Positions 17,901 to 29,900 of a stretch of DNA of 44,942 nt are shown here, one piece after another. Numbering within the stretch: position 1 is the stretch's first letter; each line of letters opens with the position of its first letter. Made by a program: the position numbers and the translations under genes. The notes beneath the pieces were generated by a model. The model ran no database searches. It saw only the letters and a list, made by a program, of their open reading frames with translations, and was not told where the DNA came from. This stretch comes from CAYLJJ01 sp964384025 (GTDB lineage: Bacteria > Myxococcota_A > Bradymonadia > UBA7976 > UBA1532): assembly GCA_964384025.1 (NCBI GenBank), contig CAYLJJ010000054.1, positions 1 to 44,942 of the forward strand, given 5' to 3'.

Positions 17901-20900
17901 CTCTCTAGGAGCGAGCTGCAAGAACTCACCGGATTGCACTCTTCAACAGTGCCTGGGTTGCAGTCATCATCCTGCTGGTTACAATCGATCTCCTCCTGAT
18001 TTGGGTTGATCCGAGAGTTCAGATCGTCGCAATCGGCGTCTCTGTCAAAGCCATCGCCGTCGGCGTCATCATCGCAGAAATCACCTATCCCATCCTCATC
18101 CAGATCCCCTTGCCCCGGTTCAGAGCGATCAAGAGTAGTTGGATCGCAATCATCATCCTTGAAGTTACAGATTACTTCTTCAAGTCGCGGATTTACTTCT
18201 GAATCATTATCATTACAATCGCCATTATCTGAAGTAAATCCGTCTCCATCGACATCATCATCACAGTCATCGCCCAATCCATCTCCATCAAGATCGGCCT
18301 GCTCTGGATTTAAGAGGCCAGGACAGTTATCGATGTTATCAGCGACTCCATCACCATCTAGATCTGCTCCTCCCTCAATACAGCGTACAGAGAAGCCATA
18401 GTCATTGGAGAAACTGAATGATGTAAGGTCTTGAGCAACTCTGAAGTAATAGAGTTGTTCCTGTGTAGAGGTCCAGAAATAACCATAATCATCTACCCAA
18501 GCAAAGGCTCCTCCTGGCTCCCTGCGTCCTGGATAGATATCACTGATGTTAATCTGATCCTTAGTTACAGCTCCTAACTCTCCAACGGTTGGGATATGCC
18601 AACCATCTGGACAGAGTTCACGAGCCTCACTCCACTGGTACAAACCTCCATTTTCTGTACAGTTGGCTTCATCATCCTGGTAGCAGTACTTCTCAGTTGT
18701 GGCGTCATCGCTCATCTCGATTGAGCCATCAATCCTTGTTCCTACATTTAGGTTTCTTGCCAACCAGCACTTGTCTCCAACCTGCATGGTCTCATAGAGC
18801 GGATTATCTGTATCTCCTGCGATAACAAGCGGGTCTCCACAAGCTTCAAAGACAGGACAATCATCCAAAGTAACTGGATTACAATCGTCATCTTTCAAGT
18901 TACAGATACGCTCATTCTGATTTGGGTTCACTAGAGCGTCTAGATCATCACAGTCTGAGTCTTTATTGAATCCATCATCATCGGCGTCAAAGTCACAGAC
19001 ATCTCCCAAACCATCTCCGTCAACATCTCCCTGTTCTGGATCGGGCTGATTTGGACAGAGATCGACAGCATCGGCGACACCATCACCATCATCGTCTCGG
19101 AGCGCTCGGTAGTAGATCCTATTATATTCTGCAGCACCACCGGCACATCCAGTATTTGCAGCACCTCCCGTATAGTAAAGATCATCGATGAACCAACCCC
19201 AAGAGGAAGAGATTGGATAGGCGATGAGAGGGTGATTCCCACGACAACAACAGCTGGTGGTGTTGTTGGTACTCAAACCTGCGTAGTTATGCTCTCCGAT
19301 AGGTATCAGAGATGAAGAATCTACGCCCCAGTTGTAGCCCTGACTGCAGCCATCACCCAAGCTGTAAGGACGGGAGAACCAGGGATCATCTGTGGTCTTT
19401 ACATCGATGTAATTCTCCGCATTTGCTCCCTTACAGGAGAAGCGAACCTCAGTGCTGCGACCCGCTATATCTTCAATATCAGCCAGAGGGAAAATATAGC
19501 TTTCATTGATGTTGGTTCCCTTAAACAACTTCGCTGCCGGGAGTGCGCCCCGAGAAGAGTTTTGTATGCTGGAACCAGCAGCTACATTCATCACCGCCAT
19601 CCAACCACCACCATCTGTCTGCTGATCGCAGTAGATCTGGAAAGCATCTGCGGTATCTCCGCCATTAAGATCAACCCAGTAGAAGCCGTTACACACTCCG
19701 CCCTGATCCAAGACATCCTGACAGTTCATAGCCGGATTTGCTGGAGTGGGCATGGTGAAGTTTTCAGGTTGGTCTAGGGTCGCTGGGTTACAGTCATCAT
19801 CCTTCCAGTTACAGCCCACTTCATCGTGGTCTGGGTTTACCTGAGCGTCTAGATCGTCACAGTCAGCATCCTTGTTGAAGCCGTCATTATCAGCGTCATC
19901 ATCACAGGCATCGCCGATCTCGTCTCCATCCTGGTCAAGCTGTTGTGGATCAAAGTCCTGAGGGCAGATATCGATGGAATCATCAACTGAGTCACCATCG
20001 CTGTCCTGAGAACGGTTGGGGTCGAAGGGGAAGGCATCATCTAGATCATTCACCCCATCGTTGTCATCATCGGGATCGACCGAGTCGGCCAAACCATCAT
20101 TATCAAAGTCTGTAGTGTTTTGAGCGACCAAGGGCAGCTCATCTTGATGATCAGGGATACCATCCCCATCATCATCAGTGTCGGCGTTATTGCCTACACC
20201 ATCACCATCAGTATCCACCGACTCATCTGGATCATCAGGGAAATGATCAGCTATGTCGGTCACGCCATCACCGTCTCGATCTGGAGGAGTCCAGGCCAAG
20301 TCGCATTCAGGGTTCTCTACAATATCCAGCTCATAGATTATGGCTGAAGGATTGGGCTGGCTGCCATGATAGCTATCGATGCTTACATGGATAACCTGAG
20401 CAACAATACCGGGCAGAGATATGCTTGAGCGCTGGGTGGGCGGGAAGTTGTACTGCTCAGTACGGCCTCCATCAAACTCGATGGTGACTTGGTCAATCCA
20501 AGCAGAGTACTTATTGGGTCGGACCAAGCCCGACATATATCTGTTATGTGGTCCCTGGCTGATGGTCAACCAGTTCAAGGTCTGAGCAGCACCAAAGTCG
20601 ATCTCAAACCACTGTCCATCCCATGGAGCGCGGTAAGCAGGCGCATAGAAGTTGCGTCCGCTGATGCGGCCTGTTGGACCACTACAACGGCTCCAGCTGC
20701 CTCGACCCGGTCCATCAAGACCGTTGATCATGTTCCAGGCAGCACCATCACAGTTATTGCCCCAAGGCTGCAACCACCAGGAGGCCTCAGAGGCGCTCCA
20801 GCCCTCCTTCTCCATCACCGGACCGCAGGCGCCCGGATCACAGGGATCTCCAACACCATTGTCGTCAGAGTCGCTCTGCTCCTCGTTAGGAATGTTCGGG

Positions 20901-23900
20901 CAGTTGTCTAGGTCGTCATCGACACCGTCATTGTCCTTATCATTGTCGCAGACGTTGCCAACACCATCACGGTCTTGGTCATTTTGCTCTTCATTGGCCA
21001 GATCGGGGCAGTTGTCGCAAACATCCCCTGCGCCGTCGCCATCTCCATCCGGTAAGCTGAAGTGCTGACAGCCGACGCAGCCTGTTCCGTTACAATAGAG
21101 ACCATCTGGACAATCAGCCTGCTCGTTACAGGCTTGGATGCTCTCTAGGTTCCCGATGGGATAGATCTCCAGATGAGACATCCCGTCAACCTGACCCCTC
21201 AGGCGATAGAGCTGTAGATCTGGACCCACCTCCAGGAAGGCGCGCCCGTTTAAGTTTTGCAGGAAGGATGAGACCTCTCCGGTCACGCCTCCGATGCGCC
21301 AGATCTTTCCATCGATGGTCTCCGCGAAAAGCTCTCCAGTGAAGCGCTCTGCAGCGATGCTGAAGATATGTACATCGAGATCAGCGATAACTCTAGGCTC
21401 ACCGCCCTCGGTAGAGAGGCGATAGATCTTGGTCCCCGCCGCCACATAGATGTTGTTGGGGAGTGACATGCTGATGGAGTAGACCGGATCGGGAAGGAGA
21501 GCTACACAGTCGACGACTCCTGCGTCGGTCATGTTGCAAACATCTCCAGACTCGGCGTGGTTACCAAACCACCAGAGACCATCAGGGCCATAGTCCAGGC
21601 CCGTGGGGCTGCGCATATTGAAGTTGTTGTGAGCTTCAGGGAGGTTGATCCCGACGCTCTGAGGCATATCTGTACGTTGACCCTCAGCGTTCCAGAAGAC
21701 AAGGCGATTTCGAGAGGTATCACAAGCCATGATACCGCTCCCATCAGGCTTGACCGCCACCATACCCAAGTCAGAGTTATTGGCGTTGCCCAGTTGGGTA
21801 ACTGTGCCATCTGGCGCGATGCGCTCTACCCAGTCTGCTCCGCTGATTAAGGTCACCAAATAGGTGTTGCCTATATCATCAAAGTCGATATCCCACATCG
21901 AGTGGAGCCGCGCTTCGATATCAGCAGGCTCTGCGACGGGGACCTCATTCAGCTCGCAGGTATGGATCTCTGCGTTGCAGGTGTGGTTTGCAGGGCAGCT
22001 GTCTGGAGCGAGGCGACAGCCGGGTAGACAGAGGCCCACATCCTCTCCAACAGGAGGCACACAGTAACTGTCAGCTGCGCAGCCGTTGTCATCAGCACAG
22101 CCGGGGCTCCTGCGCAGGAAGATCGCATAGTCGTAGTTGACGCCGTTGGTCTGAGACCACTCCGCCGCGTTGCAATCTCCTGCGCCTTGGCTACAGGTTG
22201 GTGGCACAAAGGAGTCCGCTCCAAACATCCCATCGCCTCCATTATGGCAGAGACCACTCTGGGCTTCGGAGGTGGTGCGGAAGGTATGGCCGTTACATGT
22301 ATGACCTGCGTGCTCATCAGCGTCACAGCAGTAGCCCATGTCAGACCAGTTGCCTAGACCGCCGCTGTTGTCATTGCTTGGAGAAGCTTCGTTAGAGCCG
22401 ATACGGGCTCCATCGGGATCTCCACCTGCGGCGACAACACAGGAGCCGATACAGTGGTTAGCAAAGAGCTGGTTGGAGAGCCGCACGAGGCGCTCGCCTT
22501 CCCAGATCCCATCTGTGTTTGAAGAGAGCACTCGGCTACCGATGAGGGTGTTATCACCCTGCTCGATCGCCTCCAACAGGCTCAAGCCGTCAGCCTTTTG
22601 GAAGATCTTCCAACCCACAGTGTGTCCCTGCTCATGGACCAGGACCATCACCTCGGTGGCGTCTCTATATTCACTCCAAGCAGCTGTCTTGAGATCTCCA
22701 GCATAGGGGAGATCAGAAGAGCCATACAGCTCTGCATTCTCCCAGAGGGGGTTGGCCCACCACATTACGTGGCCATCAGAGGTATCTAGGTTGAGAGCTA
22801 AGGTCCAACCACCACCGGCGAAGCCCATCTCACACCACTCCATGAAGGGCTCTCGCGGTCCTGCGCCGTCGAGATCCAGCTCATACATGCCACTGGCCGC
22901 GCCGGGATTCTCCTCTCGAACAGTCGCGCAGGTGATGGGGTTGAACACCACACATTGATGGAGCTGAGAGTGACAAATCTCCCCTTCTGCGCAAGCTCCA
23001 GGATCACCTAAGCGACAGCCCTGCTCACACAGACCTGCATGGCACCAAGCCTCAGCAGGGCAATCAACGCTAGCGTTACAGTTCAGACCACAACCCTGAC
23101 CCAAAAGTGGATAGTGCTCCAGGGTCGCGTTGCTGAAAACTTTGCCGCGTAGGCGGTAGAGGTTGCCATCGGGTCCCACCTCTAAGAATGCTCGCTCCTG
23201 TAATCCCTCCTGGAAGGGCGCTGTTAGCCCTGTGGAGGAGAGACAGGTCAAGCGATTATCCAGGGTCTCCACATAGATATCCCCGGTGTGTTCGTTGGCG
23301 GCGATGCTGAAGATATGCGCTGGGAAGCTGGCAAAGATCTCTACCTCCACAGCTGGGGGCTCTACATTACCTCCACCATCAGGGATTCGTACCCACAACT
23401 CATCAAGCGCTTGATTTGTCGGGCAAGGGTGGTTCCCACCTGGGTTATAGACCACTCCCTGGCGCCATAACATCCATCCATTGGTGTGACCACATACATG
23501 ACTACCAACGATTCCTGGCTCGCATCCGACCCTATCTACCGCTGGAATCATACTGTTGTTTGCGAAATCACTATAGTCGTTGCTGCATTGCACATTATTT
23601 CCACTACTCCACCAGTGGAAATTGTCTTCAACGAAGATATAGTCAGGATCATGGATATAAAGGGGAGCGTTCCCTCGTCCAAAGCGGAACAAGTTATCTG
23701 AAGCCTGTAAGATAGCGTTTCTACGTTCGTCGCTCAGTAGAGCATTCTGAGTATTGATATCTACCAGGCCCTCTAGTGTTTCCCACTTATTTCCTTTACC
23801 AATCAACATCCAACCGCCCCCATCTGTGCTCATGTCACAGTAGATCTGGAAGGCATCTGTAGTGTCTCCTCCATTGGGATCGACCCAATAGAGACCATCA

Positions 23901-26900
23901 TCGGCAAACCCGCTGTTTTTAAGCGAAAGACAGGAGTGGCCTGGGCTCTCCTGGGCGTTGACCCCTCCTCCACTCTCTCTGGGCAGCTCAGTTACACCAC
24001 TCAGGCGATAGACCCGATTGCCCGCAGCCGCATAGATGAGGTTTGGCTGGGCTCGGGTGATTGAATAGACCGGATTGGGGAGCTGAGCTACCAAGCTCAG
24101 GTTGCCCTCATCATCCATACGGTGAACATTTCCATCCGCCTCGTGGTTACCGATCCACCAGAAGCCGTCAGGGCCATACTCAGCGCCCGTAGGGGTCTCC
24201 ATACGGAAGTCGTTATGAGCTTCAGGCAGCTCATGGCTGGAGGAGACCAGGACCTGATTCTCTACACCATCTTGGGTATAGAGAGCGTAGCCAGGCTCCC
24301 GCCCTCCATCAGCACCATAGCGCGTGAGGAGCAGGGAACCGTCCGGCTTCACCGCCAGATAACCCGCGTCATTGTTATGACCCAGATCGATCTGAGTAAG
24401 GGTCCCATCTGGAGTGTACTTCTGGATATACTCATTTCCATCAAGGCTGATGAAGTAGGCGTTTCCGGCAGCATCAAAGTCTAGATCCCAGACTCTTAAG
24501 AGCCCTTGATCCATCACTTCAGGATCGGCAACATCGATGAGGCAGTGCAGACAGGGACCACCACAGTCCACTTGCTCCTCACCCTGGTTGCGGAGGCCAT
24601 CTTCACAGGTCGCGGGCTCAGAGTTGCTGGGAGGCTGACCCTGGAACAGAGCCGCGATTTCAGCATCATCCAAGGCCACGTTCCAGACCTGTATCTCATC
24701 AAGAGCGCCCTCCCAAGGGTTGGGCGGTTCCTGCTCATTGCCGATGCTGATCCACCCATGGGAGAGGTTCAACAGTGGACCAGAGAAGGCGGCCTGGCTG
24801 ATGAAGACTCCATCTCGATAGAAGTTGATGAGGTTGGCGCTCACCACGACAGCGATATGAGTCCACTCTCCCGTCTGAACATTGAGTCCATTGGAGAGGA
24901 CGCTTTGGGTGTCGCTGGGGTAGTTGGCCAAGAAGTTCAGCTCACCTGAATCTCCCAGATAGAGGCCCCAGTCTTGGGCAGTACCCACAGGGTCTCCAGG
25001 CTGAGTGCTGGCGATGATGCAGTGGTTTGTATTGAGCACATCTGGGCGGACCCAAGCACTCAAGGTCAGCTCATCGGTGACCGCGAAGTCAGCATGGTGA
25101 GGCACGCGTACGTGGCTCCCACCACTCAGGCTGATCGCTCCACCCTGGGGACCTTCGATGAAGGTGCCGCCCATATTCTCACCGTGGTGATCACGTTGGG
25201 AGCTGTCCTGAGTTTGAGAAGCACCGAAGCCATACCAAGCGACGAGGCCACGAGGACAGTTTCCATCCACGCAGCTCGACTCATTAACTACACATTGGCC
25301 TGTCTCAGCGTGACAGATTCGTCCTCCAGGACAATCTCCCAGGCGACAGCCATAGGCACAGACTCCTTCTCCTGTACAGAAACGATCGTCGGGGCAATCT
25401 TCACTGTTCGCACAGACACTTAAACCATCACGGACGAAGAACTCCAGGCGCTTAAACGCTTGGTCAGCGTTATCCCGGGTTCCTATACGGTGGAATTGAT
25501 CCGAACCATGGAAGCTATATTCCAGGTGATCGTTGTCATCTGCAGTTCCTTCTGCCCAGAATGAGTTTGTAGAGGATCCATTTCCTCCATTACACATTCC
25601 GGATTGGCTGCTATTGCGGGAGATCTGAAGCCAACGTTCGATATTTGCATTTTGCAGGTCGATGGTATTATGGCAGGTAAATCCAGCATCATCTGCAAAC
25701 ATCTCTGCCTGAGCTTCAGTTCTCAGAATAAATGCAGTGTAGTCCTCTCGATATCCCTTGAGCAGGAGATCTTCTCCACCCACCATCGGGCAGTTTTCTC
25801 TGAGCCAAGAGATGGGAGGCAGAGGAGCATCTGTTCGAATCTGCGAAACATCCATTCCGATCGTGGTTCGATTGTATGTACCTTCTGGAGTTGTCTGCTG
25901 GAAGCAGCGGGTCCAGGCCCCGCCATCTGTGTCCATTTCACAGAAGGTGATCGTGGGCTCCATACCTCCAGGACCATCCCTATCGAGGCGATAGTAACCG
26001 CTCCCTGTGCTGAGACCGGCAGCCAAAACATCGCTGCATGTCTGACCACAGATCCCCTCACAAGCCTGAGCCGCAAAACAGAGACCGTCAGCGCCGCTAC
26101 AGAGAGAGCCCGCTTCGCAATCTTCATCGCTCTGGCAGGCCGCAGGAGTGACGCACTCTCGAGTATCAGGCTTACAGATCTCATCTGCAGCGCAACCACC
26201 CATACGACAACCTGAACTACAGAAACCTTCAGGAGCGCAGAATAAGCCGCCAGGACATTCACCATCGACGCTGCAATTGGTCAGCCCCTCACGGATCATC
26301 ACCATTCCGCTCCACCAAGGAGTCCAGGCTTCGCTCTGGCCGCCATGCTCTCCCCAACCGATACGGAAACGTCGGGTTGGGTTTATAGAGATCGGCTGAG
26401 CTGCATAGCCATGCTCGAAATAACAGTCACTACAAGTGATCTCTTCGGATGCTGCGCTTAGGCTCACCGCAGGACCATCTTCATCTCCTGATCCGAATCC
26501 GATATCTCCACCTCCGCCGCTGCCTCCCAGCGTCCAGAGGTTCATGCTCCAACCACCCCAGGAGATTTCACAAGCTCCCGTTGAACAGTAGCTCTGGAAG
26601 TCTCTCAGGAAGAACTCCTGAAACTCAGATGGGAACTCAATGGTGTAGTGGTAAGTTTGCTGTCCTCCACCATCCGGCCCCGTGACTGGACGACAATGTT
26701 CATCAAAAGCCTCACCAGTAGCGTGTACCGCGACCAACTCAGCTCCCAAGACATTTCGAGCCAGACAGAGGCTGATCCCAGTCCAGCCTCCACCATCTGT
26801 CCCCATGTCACAGAAGACAGGTAGAGCTGCGTGACCTCCAGGACCATCGATATCTAAGCGGTAATAACCATCACCCTGACTGCGCCCAGAGGCCAACACC

Positions 26901-29900
26901 TCAGCGCAGGTCTGACCACAAACCCCTCCGCAATCCACGGTGGCTTGACAGAGACCATCCGCGCTACAGAGCGATCCTGCTCCACAATCGATATCAAGTT
27001 CACAGGCCTTTGGATTAACACAGGTCCGCTGCTCTACATCGCAGATCTGATCTACGCCACAGCTCCCGATACGACAGCCCAAAGCACAGAAACCTGCGCT
27101 ACAAAAACTATCAGCAGGACAGTTCGCGTCTCCAATACATTGAGGCTCACCCAGCAGCCCTGCGGCTTCAGCCAATGCTTGAATTTCCACGGCGCTGAGG
27201 CCAGCGGGGTAGGTGGCGACATGCTGAATCAATCCGGGGAAGCTGGGTAGGTAGCTCACACCCTGATGTCTACGACCCAGGTTAAACTCTCCCTGATCCA
27301 TCATGTTACCTGAGGAGCCTACAGAGAACTCTTGACCGTTGAGGTAGCCAAAGAGGCGACCTCCACGCATCACCCAAGCTACATGGACCCATTCTCCTGG
27401 CCCTGCTGGGATATGAACTTGGTTCTGTTCGTTATTATTGTAGTAATTCCAGAGATGTAGACCGCCGATCCCTCCTACATTTCCTACGCTCATTCCTTGA
27501 TACCAGGCCCAAGTAGACCAGATCTGATGGCGTAGATGGGAGGACTTGTCCTCAGTCTGAGTATATACATCTGGCATCTGCACGATGGCGCTCACGGTGC
27601 CGTCGATGGCGTCTCCAAACAGCTCACTGAGATTGATCCCAGTCGTTACATAGCCTGTCTCTCCAAAGAGCGGAGCAGCACCCAATAGGCCAGCCTGACC
27701 CAGGGCCATGATGTCATGATAGGTTCCGTGACGGCCATTCCCTGAGAGGTCGTTAGCGACATTCCCTTCTCGCTCATCCAGAGGCCAGTAGGCGCTGGGA
27801 TCACGAGCCAAGATAGCTGCGACCAGGGGCTCATTATCTGTCTGATCAACACACACATGGGTTTCGAGATCGCAGAGCTGGCCTTCAGGACAGTTTCCTA
27901 AGTGACAGCCCACGAGGCACTCTGCGCCTTCTCCACAATATTCATCTGAATCGCAGTCATCGTTTCCTGTACAGGGCGATGGCAGCGTACAACGACCCAG
28001 GTCACTGTCACAGACACGAGGAGCTTCACAGTCCACATCATTTTGACAGTGCAAGACCTCAGCCTCACGCAGTAAGATAAGACCACTCCACCAAGGGGTC
28101 CATCCCTCATTATCCCCGCCTCCCTCATACCAAGAGAGTCGGAAATGAGTTGAAGGAGCAGATAGATCAAATACAGCTTCATTACCGTTAATGTCAAAGC
28201 TGCAACAACCACACTGTGCCTCTTCAATATTTTGAGAGAGAGTTGTTATTGGCCCATCATCAGAAGGTGTTCCAAATCCGATATCTCCCCAAGTGTTGCT
28301 GTCTCCCCAGGAGTTCATGATGTGAGCACCCACATCTACCGCTCCTGTATCCATTCCATAGGCTTGATAGTTCAGGAAACGGAATTGGCTGTAATCAACA
28401 GGGAATCTAAGGGTCCAGTGGTAGTGATGTCCAGCACCACCATCAGGACCTGTAGTGATGCGATCCGAAAGATCGTAGCTCACCGCGGTGGCTTCTAGAA
28501 CTTCCAGATTGGCGTCTAAAGTGTTACGCAGAAGGCTGGGCGTCAAACCGGTCCAACCTCCATTCTCCATATCACAGTAAACCGCGACCGGCTCATGAGC
28601 GGCAGAGAGCTTCAATAGATAGAAGCCGTTCTCTACCCATCCATTCCCAAGAGCTTCCAAACAGGTCACGCCGCAGTTTCCACCACACTCCTCTACAGCA
28701 GCGCAGCGCTTGGTTTGGAAATCGCAGATTCCAGAGCGCCCACAGTCATTATCGCTGCGACAGCCCGGCTCACAGTGCCCACTTAGGCCCTGAGTGTGAG
28801 AGCAGACCATGCCATCATCGCATTGCTGATCCAGGCAACATCCAGTCTCACAGAGATGATTGATGGGGTGGCAGAAAGCGTTAGCGCCTTGACATTCATC
28901 ATCGCCACGGCAGCCGACGGAGCAGACTCCCTCAGCCTCTCCCTCGGGGAGAGCACAATAGGAGCCTTCTGCACACCCAGCATCACCCAACAACTCCAAC
29001 TCTTGAATACAAGAGATCTTGCCTGGACCACCGCCATCATGGCGATCATTACTCACGATGTTGAAGCGGTAGTATCGGTACGTATTTGGAGCGTCGATCA
29101 GATAGGAACGAGTATCATTCTCTACCCACGCCGCATCGATCTGTACATCTGATAGTTGTGTCCAATTGATCTCATCATTCGAGCCTTGAAGGTTCCAAGC
29201 GTTTGGAGAGGTCGATGGAATATCATCTCGACCACGCATTCGATAGCCCTTGACCAGCTTGGGGTTATCTCCGAAGTCGATCTGTAGCCAACCATCCGGC
29301 TCATCCAGGCAGAAGCCTAGAGTCCAACTGCTCCAATCGTTGTTAAAGGCCTTCCAACCGTGCAAGTTACTGTTCCAATGGAAGGTACTTTCAGAGATGA
29401 GTACAGCGGGCGCCGCTGAATCGTTGGCTGTGAGGATCGGTACCAACCCATCTCCTAGACCCTCATCTGTACAACCAGGCTGGGGCAGAGCACCCTCAGC
29501 GAGTTGAGCAATCTGAGCCCCACTGAGGACCCCTCCCCAGACCATCAACTCATCCATGGAGCCAACATAATCGTTTGGCGCAGCAGCATCCGCACCGATG
29601 CTGAGCCAGCTCTCCTCATGTTGGAAGATCGCCGCGCCCAGATCGACGGTCTCGATATGAACACCGTTATGATAGAAGCGCACCACCCCTGCGGTAGAGT
29701 CCACTACAGCAGCGACATGTTGCCATTCAGCAAGCTGAATTGGGGCCACCGTAGTCTTCACCCAATAGGCTGCATCAGGCCAGTTGAAGAGGAAGTTCAA
29801 GTTGTTGTTTTCGTAATAAAAACCCCAATCTTGCTGTCCCGCACCTCGGGCAGAGCGGCTGATAATGCTCTGGAGCGTGTTGCCCCCGCCTTGAGGCTTG

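Larger units (their letters stand above)
13800..21140 (-). repeat. Blocks of TSP3 calcium repeats and MopE-type DCDD...CN...DDDCN motifs
   Basis: Acidic linkers occur near 20825-21140, 19790-20300, 18850-19115, 17940-18370, 17085-17340, 15510-15755 and 13800-14265. Each combines TSP3-like phrases (DxDGDGVxDxxDxCP, DQDGDGIGDxCD) with a motif of the form DCDDLDxxVNP followed by CNxKDDDCNP, seen eight times. TSP3 repeats bind calcium and stiffen; the MopE motif (PF11617-type) is a putative metal-binding site. They separate the ligand-binding modules of this part of the giant protein. Confidence 0.8.

Noticed and set aside
13800..21140. Regular short repeats on the plus strand (catcaccatc-type) resembling a repeat array
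   Set aside because: They are codon-level repetition of the Asp/Gly-rich TSP3/MopE motifs, irregular in spacing and with no conserved repeat-spacer structure, so not CRISPR.
22500..22700. HEQGH in the giant protein, matching the zinc metalloprotease HExxH signature
   Set aside because: It lies inside a fibrinogen-like module between ordinary strands of that fold (VMVLVHEQGHTVGW), without the third zinc ligand spacing of metzincins or a downstream Glu helix. Most likely coincidence.
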